Shown in pieces: positions 15,299-23,367 of a stretch of DNA of 26,134 nt; positions within the stretch are counted from its first letter, which is position 1; every line of letters starts with the position of its first letter. The stretch comes from GWF2-33-9 sp964405755 (GTDB taxonomy: Bacteria > Bacteroidota > Ignavibacteria > Kapaibacteriales > UBA2268), in assembly GCA_964405755.1 (NCBI GenBank), contig CAYOPF010000024.1:1-26134 (forward strand), given 5' to 3'. A program made the translations under genes and the position numbers. The notes beneath the pieces were generated by a model. It was given only the letters and a program-made list of their open reading frames with translations, searched no databases and was not told where the DNA came from.

Positions 15299-17368
15299 AT
15301 GGAGGAATTAAATCAAGAAATCATTAGTAATGTGATTGATTCCGAAAAACAAAACAAGCCAAAGTATCTGACAGTAGATCAATTACTAGATTCAGGCTTT
15401 GACCAATTGGAGATGGATGCAGATGCATTCAAACTTTTACTCGATAATTCTGTTGAAGAAATTAAAGAAGAACAGTTAGTAAAAGGAAAAATCGTAGAAT
15501 TCAGTAAAGATGAAATAATCATTGATGTAGGATTTAAATCTTATGGTTTTATTCCAAGAGCAGAATTAATAAATCCAGAATCCTATAAAGTTGGAGAAGT
15601 AATTGAAGTTTATGTTGAAAAATTAGAAGATTCTTCTGGAAGAGTTGTACTCTCTCGTCGTCGAGCAGACTTTATGAAGATATGGGATAGAATTCTCGAA
15701 ATTCACGATAAACAAGAAACATTTTCTGTTAAAATATTACGAAGAATTAAAGGTGGAATGGTTGTAGATTTGTTGGGTATTGAAGCATTTTTACCAGGTT
15801 CCCAAATTGATATTCGACCAGTTAGAGATTTTGACACTTGGGTTAGTCAGAACATCGACATAAAGATTGTTAAAATCAATCACACAAACTATAATGTAGT
15901 AGTTAGCCACAAAATACTTTTGGAAGAAGAATTAAGCGAACAAAGATTAGAGATAATGTCCAAGTTGGAAAAAGGTTTAGTACTCGAAGGTGTAGTGAAA
16001 GCTATTGCCGATTTCGGTGTTTTTGTCGACTTAGGTGGAGTTGACGGGTTAGTACATATCACAGACTTATCATGGGGACGCGTAACCCATCCAACTGAGA
16101 TTGTTGAATTAGATCAAGCTGTAAAGGTAGTAATACTTGATTTCGATCAGGACAAGAAACGAATTTCATTAGGAATGAAGCAATTAACTGCTCATCCATG
16201 GGATGCAATTGGCGAAAAATATATACTTGGAACAAAAGTGGCTGGTAAAGTTGTTAGCTTAACTGATTATGGTGCATTTATTGAAATCGAAAAAGGTATT
16301 GAAGGGTTAATACACATTAGCGAAATGTCATGGACTCAACATATCAAACACCCATCACAAGTTGTTTCTTTAGGACAAGATGTGGAAGCTATTGTTTTGA
16401 ATATCGATAGAGAAAACAAGAAATTAGCTTTGGGTATGAAACAATTGTTACCAGATCCATGGGAAAACCTAATGAAAAAATATCCAGTTGATAGTGAACA
16501 CAACGGTATTGTTCGCAACATTACAAACTTTGGTGCATTCGTCGAATTAGAACCAGGTGTTGATGGATTAGTTCATATCAGCGACCTATCATGGACAAAG
16601 AAAATTCGTCATCCTGGCGAATATGTTAAGAAAGGCGATCAATTAAATATCAAGGTTATTGGTATTGACTTAGATCAAAGAAGAATATCACTAGGACACA
16701 AGCAAGTTGAATCCAATCCATGGGATTTCTTAGAAAACAAATATAAAGTTGGCGAAGAAACAACTGGTAAAATAGTTCGAATAATTGAGAAAGGCATTAT
16801 AGTCGAATTACCTGATAGTGTTGATGGTTTTGTTCCTGTATCTCAATTATCCTTTGCACCTGTTAGAATGATTAGTGAATACTTCAAATTAGAAGACAAT
16901 TTACCTCTTAAAGTAGTTGAGTTTGATAAAGAAGCTAAGAAAATTGTTCTCTCAGCTGTAGAAGCTTTGAGAGGAAAAGAATCCAAAATTATTGAGGAAT
17001 ACAATACCAAGCATCCTGTTCCTAATTCTGATCAATACACCACATTTGATGTTAAGACAGAATCTATGCAAGAAGAAATTGCAAGTATGGAAAGCGAAAC
17101 TGAAGCATATCTGAAGCAGGAAGTTAATTTCTATCCAAGTATTGACGAGGCTTTCGAGGAAATGAAGAAAGATCAGGAAGTTATACAAATTAAAAATACG
17201 GAACCTGTTCGTTTAGCTGATATTACTGCTAAAGTTGTAAAAGAAGAACCAAAAGAAGAGGAAGTTGAATTGACTACTGAAGTAACAGATAATGAACCAT
17301 TAGTCGAAGAAACTGAAAATAATCCTGTTGTTGAAGATGCAAAGGATGAACCTAAAACAGAAGAATAA
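15299..17368 (+). CDS. rpsA: 30S ribosomal protein S1
   Basis: Binds mRNA on the small ribosomal subunit and aids initiation. The 689-residue product has six S1 (OB-fold) domains at about 58-122, 139-204, 225-296, 310-383, 398-470 and 485-556. The middle ones carry the classical GVDGLVHITDLSW / HPxxxVxLGQ / KKRISLGMKQ pattern; domains 1, 2 and 6 are more divergent, as usual. There is an N-terminal extension of about 55 residues and a long acidic tail (about 560-689, very rich in Glu). This length is above the E. coli protein (557) and within the range seen in Bacteroidota. It has AAGGAG before the ATG, a long leader with a hairpin and a terminator. Confidence 0.96.
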   Translation: MEELNQEIISNVIDSEKQNKPKYLTVDQLLDSGFDQLEMDADAFKLLLDNSVEEIKEEQLVKGKIVEFSKDEIIIDVGFKSYGFIPRAELINPESYKVGEVIEVYVEKLEDSSGRVVLSRRRADFMKIWDRILEIHDKQETFSVKILRRIKGGMVVDLLGIEAFLPGSQIDIRPVRDFDTWVSQNIDIKIVKINHTNYNVVVSHKILLEEELSEQRLEIMSKLEKGLVLEGVVKAIADFGVFVDLGGVDGLVHITDLSWGRVTHPTEIVELDQAVKVVILDFDQDKKRISLGMKQLTAHPWDAIGEKYILGTKVAGKVVSLTDYGAFIEIEKGIEGLIHISEMSWTQHIKHPSQVVSLGQDVEAIVLNIDRENKKLALGMKQLLPDPWENLMKKYPVDSEHNGIVRNITNFGAFVELEPGVDGLVHISDLSWTKKIRHPGEYVKKGDQLNIKVIGIDLDQRRISLGHKQVESNPWDFLENKYKVGEETTGKIVRIIEKGIIVELPDSVDGFVPVSQLSFAPVRMISEYFKLEDNLPLKVVEFDKEAKKIVLSAVEALRGKESKIIEEYNTKHPVPNSDQYTTFDVKTESMQEEIASMESETEAYLKQEVNFYPSIDEAFEEMKKDQEVIQIKNTEPVRLADITAKVVKEEPKEEEVELTTEVTDNEPLVEETENNPVVEDAKDEPKTEE

Positions 17369-17391
17369 CAAATTTATATAATCACAAAACG

Positions 17392-17422
17392 TGGCTGTCT
17401 CAAAAAGGCAGCCATTTTTTTT
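17392..17422 (+). terminator. Intrinsic terminator of rpsA
   Basis: An 8-bp stem TGGCTGTC/GGCAGCCA with one G-U pair (17392-17399, 17407-17414), 7-nt loop, then eight Ts. It lies 24 nt past the rpsA stop. Confidence 0.9.
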
Positions 17423-17510
17423 GAAACTATTTCATTTACATTTAAAATGAAATTAAAAGAAAAATACTTTAATTTCAATACGTTGAATTTACTATTCAAA
17501 TGGGAATTGA

Positions 17511-18392
17511 TTATTTTAAGAATAGAATAGAAATACCTAATACAGCAACGATAGCACCCACAATTGATTGCCAGTTAAGTTTTTCTTTCATGAAATAATG
17601 AGATATGGGCAACATTAGAATTGGTGTTGTTGCCATTAATGTAGATGCGATTCCTATTTTAGTATTTTGAATTGCAATTAGACTAAGAGTTATGCCAAGA
17701 TAAGGACCAAGTATTGCACCAATTGTAGGGGCTAATATTGCCTTGGGAATACCACTGTACGGAGCGTACCCGAATTTATATCTTTTTGTTATGTAACCTA
17801 ATGGAAGCAATATAATGAATGCAGAGAAAATTCTTGTAAAACTCGCTATAAATGGATTAATATCAGCTTCCTTTAATGCAATTTTTGCAAAAATCAATCC
17901 AATTGCCTGACCTAGCATTCCTAAAAATGCCCAAAAGAAACCCCATTTGTTATTTATCGTGATTTTATTGTCCTCACCTCTTTCCAAAATAACAAGAAAA
18001 ACACCTGCAGTTGTTACTGTAATTCCAATTATTGCCCAAATGTTTAAAATCTCATCTAAAAATACAAATGCTAATATTGCTGCTAAAGGTGGCGCAAAGG
18101 ACATAATAAGTAAAGATAATCTTGGGCCAATTTCTGCAAATGCCTTGAATAAAAATGTGTCTCCAAGTACCAGCCCAGCTATTGCGCTAATTACTAACCA
18201 GAATATTTGCTTTTCTGTTATTTGGGGATTTACACCAATAATAATCATGGTAACAAACAAGTATAGGGATGCAAAAAATAATCTGTCGATATTAAGTTGT
18301 ATTACACCTACTTTTTTGGAACCAAATGTAAAAAAAATAGTAGCAAAAGACCAAAACAATGCAGTTGCTAATGCTGCAATTTCCCCAATCAT
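17511..18392 (-). CDS. EamA/DMT family transporter
   Basis: Inner-membrane transporter of the drug/metabolite superfamily. The 293-residue product consists of two repeated EamA halves (about 1-138 and 152-292), each with about five helices. The first half ends LAFVFLDEILNIWAIIGITVTTAGVFLVI and the second mirrors it with LMLPISHYFMKEKLNWQSIVGAIVAVLGISILF (each given in parts), the usual E-x4-W-xx-x-G-x3 pattern. The substrate is unknown; amino acids and other metabolites are typical. ATG with AGGT upstream at about 8 nt. It follows nusB by 12 nt and is probably in its operon. Confidence 0.87.
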   Translation of the reverse strand: MIGEIAALATALFWSFATIFFTFGSKKVGVIQLNIDRLFFASLYLFVTMIIIGVNPQITEKQIFWLVISAIAGLVLGDTFLFKAFAEIGPRLSLLIMSFAPPLAAILAFVFLDEILNIWAIIGITVTTAGVFLVILERGEDNKITINNKWGFFWAFLGMLGQAIGLIFAKIALKEADINPFIASFTRIFSAFIILLPLGYITKRYKFGYAPYSGIPKAILAPTIGAILGPYLGITLSLIAIQNTKIGIASTLMATTPILMLPISHYFMKEKLNWQSIVGAIVAVLGISILFLK

Positions 18393-18404
18393 ATTTTTTT
18401 ACCT

Positions 18405-18989
18405 TTATTCAATCAAGCCTCTACCTACTTTATTTATCATCTTCTCGTCAACAAGATGTTTTTTAATAGAATCCAATAAACCATTTATAAAGTGTGCACT
18501 CTTTTCTGTAGAAAATTCTTTGGATAATTCGATAGCTTCGTTGATTGTTACCTTAATAGGTATTTCAGGAAATTTTATGAATTCAGAAACAGCTATTCCA
18601 ATTATTATTCTATCGGTAGGGGCTATTCTATTCATTTCCCAATTTTTAGAAAAAGTAGTAGTTAATTCAGTAAAAAGAACTTTCAATTCCAAATAGTAAT
18701 TCATTAATTGGATTCCAAATTCACGGTCATCATTATCCCATTCGATAGGGTAGTCAGCTTCAAGTTCGATTATTTCATCCGGTTTTAATAATTTATCTGT
18801 TTTAGATTCAAAGTTGTCGTCAAATTTAAATATTCTATTAAAAATATGATCGAATATCATCTGAAGTGATGAGTCCTCAGACATTTCTAGTGTATAGAGT
18901 ATTTGCAAAACTTTTTCGCGGACTAGTCTCCGGTTGCCCTTAATTTTCTTTGTCTTGCTTAAAAGAAAAATATCTGTTTTTTCGTTCAT
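18405..18989 (-). CDS. nusB: Transcription antitermination protein NusB
   Basis: With NusE (S10), binds the boxA RNA of rRNA operons and prevents premature termination. The N-terminal RRLVREKVLQILYTLEMS (about 20-37) and the C-terminal half, with RIAPTDRIIIGIAVSEF, IPIKVTINEAIELSKEF and SAHFINGLLDSI, are diagnostic. The protein is 194 residues, about 50 longer than E. coli NusB. The excess is an N-terminal extension of about 18 residues and an acidic, charged stretch at about 50-85. It lies between an SRPBCC gene and a DMT transporter on the same strand, with gaps of 15 and 12 nt. Confidence 0.9.
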   Translation of the reverse strand: MNEKTDIFLLSKTKKIKGNRRLVREKVLQILYTLEMSEDSSLQMIFDHIFNRIFKFDDNFESKTDKLLKPDEIIELEADYPIEWDNDDREFGIQLMNYYLELKVLFTELTTTFSKNWEMNRIAPTDRIIIGIAVSEFIKFPEIPIKVTINEAIELSKEFSTEKSAHFINGLLDSIKKHLVDEKMINKVGRGLIE

Positions 18990-19004
18990 TATAGAATAAT
19001 CTGC

Positions 19005-19460
19005 CTATTTAAATAGTTGTAATATTTGTTTTTCAGGATATTCAAAAATACGATTTAATTGATTTCTAACAAATTTTGAACCAAATATATTTCCAACAAG
19101 TCCAAATGGTAATCCAAAATAAACTATGTCTTCCATTTCAATACCATCTTGTACTGAGCGAAATATGTGAATGTGGTACCAAAACTTATAGGGCCCAAAT
19201 CTTTGTTCATCTATAAAGTAAGAGTTTTCTTTAGCTTGTTTTATTTCTGTAACCCAGCCTACACGCAAAAATGCTAGTGGACTGACTTTATATGTTATTA
19301 TCAACCCTGGGAAAATTTTGGGTGGCACCACACTTGTAATTTCAAATTTCATTTCAGCAGGGGTAATTTTGCTCAAATTAGATGGATTTGAAAAAAAATC
19401 CCAAGCTTTTTCGAGAGTAGTGTTTACTGTTTGTTTTTTGGTATATTTATGAATTTTCAT
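19005..19460 (-). CDS. SRPBCC family protein
   Basis: A 151-residue START/Bet v1-like helix-grip protein with a hydrophobic ligand cavity. The pattern is typical: an N-terminal strand, then LEKAWDFFSNPSNLSKITP, a central run of strands (VPPKIFPGLIITYKV, GWVTEIKQ) and a C-terminal helix. The sequence LPFGLVGNIFGSKFVRNQLNRIFEYPEKQ resembles ligand-binding coenzyme Q-like and 'cell division inhibitor' SRPBCC proteins in Bacteroidota. The ligand is unknown. AGGAAT precedes the ATG. It is the first gene of the SRPBCC-nusB-DMT group. Confidence 0.82.
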   Translation of the reverse strand: MKIHKYTKKQTVNTTLEKAWDFFSNPSNLSKITPAEMKFEITSVVPPKIFPGLIITYKVSPLAFLRVGWVTEIKQAKENSYFIDEQRFGPYKFWYHIHIFRSVQDGIEMEDIVYFGLPFGLVGNIFGSKFVRNQLNRIFEYPEKQILQLFK

Positions 19461-19487
19461 TTTAATTCCTATTTAATATAAATAATT

Positions 19488-20291
19488 TTATCTTATAGCT
19501 TCCCATTCTTTTGAATAAGACTTTCCAGCAAATATAATTGATAAAGCATTTATCAGCCAAAACCAGATTGTCTTTAAATATCCATACTTCCGAAATCTTC
19601 TTGGTGATTCGTAAACTAAAAATTTGGAATTCATTAATATCTTTGTATATTTGGACATTCTTCGAAATAAATCAAAATCTTCCCCAGCCACAATATTAGG
19701 ATTGTAACCATTTACTTTATAAAATAAATCTCGCCTTATAATTTGACATTCACCACGACCCATTCCTAGTTTTATTACATTTAATATTTTAACGAAGTTA
19801 TTGTGTAAAAAATAGAAAAGTTTATCTTTTGTATTTATCTCATTAGGAAATCCACTAACATAACATGCAATTGCCCCGTATGAATTCATACTTTTCTGAG
19901 ACCACTTATAAACTGAATCGATAAATTCGCGGAAATCGGCTGGATATGTATCGGCATTGATAAAAATTAGTATATTACCTTCGGCAACCTCTGCACCTTT
20001 ATTTCGACCTTCAGCAATTGTTTGTCTGTGATTAGCCTTGTGTTCAACAATTTTATCTGCAAATTCCTTTGCGAGTGCAATTGTATTGTCGGTAGATCCG
20101 CCATCGCTTACAATAACTTCACAATGATATTCAGATTTTATTTCATGCGAATATATTGATTTAAGAGAGGATATTATTTTTTCTTCTTGAAATGTAGGTA
20201 TAATAATACTTATCAGAGTGGATTTTTTTGCAATACCATTCTTATGAGAACTTGTTTTTATTAATTCTAATTTACTAGTTTTATCGAACAT
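19488..20291 (-). CDS. Family 2 glycosyltransferase
   Basis: GT-A fold glycosyltransferase acting at the cytoplasmic face of the membrane, probably on a cell-surface polysaccharide or lipid. Motifs are SIIIPTFQEE, VSDGGSTDNT, GRNKGAEVAEG, an NADT sequence at the DxD position, and GEDFDLFRRM for the acceptor/catalytic base. A hydrophobic C-terminal segment (TIWFWLINALSIIFA) suggests membrane association. I use the ATG at 20291 (267 residues). The frame is open to a TTG at 20312, but that TTG is the end of a TAATTTTG promoter box, so it should not be in the transcript. The substrate is unknown. Confidence 0.85.
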   Translation of the reverse strand: MFDKTSKLELIKTSSHKNGIAKKSTLISIIIPTFQEEKIISSLKSIYSHEIKSEYHCEVIVSDGGSTDNTIALAKEFADKIVEHKANHRQTIAEGRNKGAEVAEGNILIFINADTYPADFREFIDSVYKWSQKSMNSYGAIACYVSGFPNEINTKDKLFYFLHNNFVKILNVIKLGMGRGECQIIRRDLFYKVNGYNPNIVAGEDFDLFRRMSKYTKILMNSKFLVYESPRRFRKYGYLKTIWFWLINALSIIFAGKSYSKEWEAIR

Positions 20292-20309
20292 TAATTGTTT
20301 AAAAAAATA

Positions 20310-20317
20310 CAAAATTA
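20310..20317 (-). promoter_or_regulatory. -7 box (TAATTTTG) for the glycosyltransferase
   Basis: TAATTTTG on the minus strand ends 18 nt before the ATG at 20291, with TTGG about 21 nt upstream (near 20338-20341) as a -33 candidate. This is the most complete promoter match in the window. Confidence 0.55.
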
Positions 20318-20347
20318 GATAAATTTGAGAAAATAATCCAATAGATG

Positions 20348-20791
20348 TTATTTATTCTTATTTAAAAAGTCAATTTTTAACAGCGAATCATTTTTAAGAT
20401 CCTCCAAGGATAATTCATTGAACATTAAAAATAATTTATCTCGAATTTCTCCCCAAAATGAGTGAACAGGGCAGGGTTCTTCATTACTACAATTTGGAAA
20501 GCCAAATAAACACTTACTAAAAATATCCAAACCATCGATAACTTCGATGATTTTTATAATTTTTGTATTCATAGAAGCGTCTGTTTTATAAAACCCACCA
20601 TATTTTCCCTTTTTAGATCCTATTAGCTTTGCTCGGGCAAGTTCTTGTAAAATTTTTGCAGTGAAAAGTTTTGGTACTTGTAATTCTTTTGCAATAATTC
20701 CTACGTCCAATATTTCGCCAATTTCTTTGGTGGAAAGGTATAATATTGCTTTTATTGCAATTTCAGCTTTTCTGGAAAATAATACAGTCAT
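20348..20791 (-). CDS. Rrf2 family transcriptional regulator, probably Fe-S containing
   Basis: A 147-residue winged-helix regulator of the IscR/NsrR/CymR family. The N-terminal RKAEIAIKAILYLS, the recognition-helix region AKELQVPKLFTAKILQELARAKLI and the wing KGKYGGFYK are typical. Three cysteines, C94, C101 and C107, have spacing C-x6-C-x5-C at the position where IscR and NsrR bind an iron-sulfur cluster, so sensing of iron, oxygen, NO or redox state is likely (inference). It diverges from the PepSY-type gene. The two -7 boxes form the arms of a perfect inverted repeat, a likely operator for this protein. Confidence 0.9.
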   Translation of the reverse strand: MTVLFSRKAEIAIKAILYLSTKEIGEILDVGIIAKELQVPKLFTAKILQELARAKLIGSKKGKYGGFYKTDASMNTKIIKIIEVIDGLDIFSKCLFGFPNCSNEEPCPVHSFWGEIRDKLFLMFNELSLEDLKNDSLLKIDFLNKNK

Positions 20792-20804
20792 CTACTTTTA
20801 ATAA

Positions 20805-20849
20805 ATTTAATACAAAATTAGTAATTTTTTTTGTAATTTTGTATTAAAT
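20805..20849. promoter_or_regulatory. Perfect 16-bp inverted repeat spanning the divergent Rrf2/PepSY promoters
   Basis: ATTTAATACAAAATTA (20805-20820) and its exact complement (20834-20849) are separated by 13 nt. Each arm contains the -7 box of the gene it faces: TAATTTTG minus at 20820-20813 for Rrf2, and TAATTTTG plus at 20834-20841 for the PepSY gene. Each arm is also partly palindromic (TAAT-x5-ATTA). A binding site for Rrf2, with coordinated control of both genes, is inferred. Confidence 0.6.
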
Positions 20850-20871
20850 AAGATAAATAAATCTGATTATT

Positions 20872-22494
20872 ATGTTCAATAATGAAAATATCCTTAATAG
20901 AAATATAAATTTAGGTAAAAAAAAAGAAATTCTAAATAAAAAATCAAAATCAAAAAAACTAAAATCCAATCATCCATTTAGAGAAACTTGGAGAAAAATT
21001 CATAGATGGATTGGATTGATTATTACAATTTTTGTATTAAATTTTGCATTTTCGGGTATTATTCTCAATCATCGCGAAGAAGTTTCATTCATCGACATAC
21101 CAAGAAATTGGATGCCGCTTGATTATCAATATATGAATTGGAACAATGCTTCCGTTAAGTCGATATTACACTCGACGAAAGGAACTTTTAATTATGGGAA
21201 CATAGGAATTTGGAAGAAAAATGGAAAGCAGTTTCAAGATTTTAATAAAGGGTTCCCCAAAGGAGCTGATAATAGAAACATACATTCAATGTTAGAAACT
21301 TCGAATGGTAATCTTTATGCTGGAACGCTAATGGGTTTCTATAAATTCAATAATAAAATAGGTGAATGGCAAAAAGTGGTATTACCAAGCAAAGAACAAA
21401 GAGTTGTTAAATTGCTAGAAAAAGACGGAATAGTCTATGCTTTAACTAGGAGTAATATCATAGCAATAAAGGAGACATCAAAAAGTAAGGTTTATGACAC
21501 AATCCAAATTCCCGAACCAAGCAATTACAAAAAAGAGACCAGTTTGTTCGAAACTCTTTGGCAAATTCACAGTGGAGAGGTATTTGGTATGCCTGGAAAA
21601 TTGTTTATGGATTTTATAGGTATAGTTTTCATTTTTTTAGTAATTAGTGGACTGATTAAATGGTATTATCCAAAAACATTCAAAAAAATAAAAGAGAAAC
21701 CCAAACTATTATTTAAAAAGAAACACTCATTAAAATTCAACCTAAAATGGCATAACAAACTTGGTTTGTGGCTGGGTATCATTTTATTAATATCTGCTCT
21801 AACAGGGATTTTTCTTAGGCCACCACTATTAATATTGATTGCAGAGGAAAAAGTAGGGCAGATACCTATGACAAATTTGGATCAGGATAATCCATGGTTC
21901 GATAAATTACGCAACATTACTTGGAGTGAGGAAAGTAAAAAATGGATAATTGCAACAAATGAGTCTCTTTACTTTGTTAATGAAAACTTTCATGATAATC
22001 CAGTGAAAATTAATAATCATCCACCAATAAGTGTTATGGGAGTAAATGTTCTAGAACAAATGGAAACAGGAGGTATTTTGGTTGGTTCTTTTGCTGGATT
22101 ATTCCTATGGTATCCCGAGGAAGGTCTGGTATTAGATTACGTGTTAAAGAAACCTGCCGAATCAATAGTCCAATCTGGTCCACCCATCGGAGCATTTGCA
22201 GTATCGGGTTATGGATTTGATGAAAATGGAAAAGAATATTACTTTGATTATAATATGGGTGCAATTCCATTAAACTCTAATTCATTTTTTACCAAGATGC
22301 CAGCAAAGATAATTGATAATGCGAAAATGTCCTTATGGAATGCTATGTTGGAATTTCATACCGCTAGAATATTTAAAGCCTTGGTGAATGACTTTTACAT
22401 CTTGATTGTACCACTATCAGGACTATTGATCGCAATAACAATTCTTTCGGGTATAATTATCTGGTTCTGGGTTTATAAAGGCAAAAAGCTATAA
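20872..22494 (+). CDS. PepSY-associated transmembrane protein with propeller-like loops
   Basis: A 540-residue inner-membrane protein of the PepSY_TM group, whose members are linked to iron uptake and ferric reduction. There are four helices: about 46-65 (after KIHRWIGLI), 245-264 (ISGLIKWYYP), 297-316 (ALTGIFLRPP) and 507-534. H44, H67, H233, H294 and H496 lie next to helices and could bind haem (inference). The two large extracytoplasmic loops (about 70-230 and 330-480) do not show an obvious PepSY domain. They contain repeats such as NIHSMLETSNGNLYAGTLMG and GGILVGSFAGLFLWYPEEG, resembling two-component-regulator propeller blades. It starts with a basic cytoplasmic stretch. Its neighbour is an Rrf2 regulator. 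It ends immediately before the opposite-strand lipoprotein gene. Confidence 0.82.
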   Translation: MFNNENILNRNINLGKKKEILNKKSKSKKLKSNHPFRETWRKIHRWIGLIITIFVLNFAFSGIILNHREEVSFIDIPRNWMPLDYQYMNWNNASVKSILHSTKGTFNYGNIGIWKKNGKQFQDFNKGFPKGADNRNIHSMLETSNGNLYAGTLMGFYKFNNKIGEWQKVVLPSKEQRVVKLLEKDGIVYALTRSNIIAIKETSKSKVYDTIQIPEPSNYKKETSLFETLWQIHSGEVFGMPGKLFMDFIGIVFIFLVISGLIKWYYPKTFKKIKEKPKLLFKKKHSLKFNLKWHNKLGLWLGIILLISALTGIFLRPPLLILIAEEKVGQIPMTNLDQDNPWFDKLRNITWSEESKKWIIATNESLYFVNENFHDNPVKINNHPPISVMGVNVLEQMETGGILVGSFAGLFLWYPEEGLVLDYVLKKPAESIVQSGPPIGAFAVSGYGFDENGKEYYFDYNMGAIPLNSNSFFTKMPAKIIDNAKMSLWNAMLEFHTARIFKALVNDFYILIVPLSGLLIAITILSGIIIWFWVYKGKKL

Positions 22495-23250
22495 TTAAAG
22501 AACAGCCCAAGGCAAAACGGTAACCTGAAAAACTTTGCCATCTTTGGCTTCTACTATTAAGCCAACGAGTCCAAACTTATGATTACCGATATATGTGATT
22601 TTTTTTGTTATTGGGTCAGTAGGAGTTTCTTGCTCAACCCGCATTGTCTTGACTTGCAAAAATCCTAAGGACCAATCTTCTGTTGTATGCTCAGCTGTAA
22701 CAGTTCGGACAATTTTTTCACCTTGATTGTTTGTAAATTCGTATTTATCACCAATTTTACTTCCATATTTCATAATAGTGTAAGGTTTCGATTCATCGCC
22801 CTTGGAATGAACAAAATCCTGAATACCGTCAGATGTAATTTTCAATTTGATTTCCAGGTTTGTTCTTAAATTTCTTTTGTCACTTGTATCGATAGTTGCA
22901 TTGTACTTTGCTTTGTAATAGTCAATTAAATTTGTTTTGCCGCTTTGTGATAGTTTAAATGTTCCAAGAGCAGTATCTATCTGCTTCAAGTATAGATTAT
23001 CAATTGCCATACCCACTTTAAAAGTTACGATTCCACCTTGATTTTTGGAAATAATTACTGTGTCCTTCACTTGTTGTAATCCAGGAATAAATTGATCTTT
23101 CATGCTAAAAGAAACACCAAAATCATTACCAACCTTAGTGAGCTCGATATCTGTATTACCACCTAATTCATTAGGTCCTAGAGTTGTTTCGCATGAGATA
23201 ATTAGGAATAAAGTGATGAGAATTGAAATCAAAGAATAGTAAATTTTCAT
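22495..23250 (-). CDS. Hypothetical lipoprotein
   Basis: A 251-residue product with a clear signal peptide and lipobox FLIISC (C20), followed by a Gly/Asn-rich linker and a beta-rich body. No family was recognised. KYGSKIGDKYEFTNNQGEKIVRTVTAE and GNHKFGLVGLIVEAKDGKVFQV (in parts) suggest a periplasmic beta fold. It was not possible to link it to the PepSY gene, with which it converges end to end without a gap. It has its own promoter box (TAAATTTG) on the purM side. Confidence 0.75.
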   Translation of the reverse strand: MKIYYSLISILITLFLIISCETTLGPNELGGNTDIELTKVGNDFGVSFSMKDQFIPGLQQVKDTVIISKNQGGIVTFKVGMAIDNLYLKQIDTALGTFKLSQSGKTNLIDYYKAKYNATIDTSDKRNLRTNLEIKLKITSDGIQDFVHSKGDESKPYTIMKYGSKIGDKYEFTNNQGEKIVRTVTAEHTTEDWSLGFLQVKTMRVEQETPTDPITKKITYIGNHKFGLVGLIVEAKDGKVFQVTVLPWAVL

Positions 23251-23269
23251 TTTGATACCATTTTTTTTT

Positions 23270-23277
23270 CAAATTTA
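23270..23277 (-). promoter_or_regulatory. -7 box (TAAATTTG) for the lipoprotein gene
   Basis: TAAATTTG on the minus strand ends 19 nt before the ATG at 23250, the spacing seen elsewhere in the window. Confidence 0.45.
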
Positions 23278-23339
23278 TGAAAAAAAACAATAGATTGTTA
23301 TCATTTTTAAAAATATTATTACTAAAAAATATATTTCCT

Positions 23340-23347
23340 TAATTTTG
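23340..23347 (+). promoter_or_regulatory. -7 box (TAATTTTG) for purM
   Basis: TAATTTTG ends 20 nt before the purM ATG. GGAAG lies 4 nt upstream of the ATG. Confidence 0.5.
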
Positions 23348-23367
23348 TAATTTAAAATGGAAGAAAT

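Noticed and set aside
17947..18696. Long plus-strand ORF of 249 codons opposite the DMT transporter and nusB
   Set aside because: It lies antisense to two well-recognised genes, and the protein has no recognisable domain. It is a shadow of the AT-rich, hydrophobic codons on the other strand.
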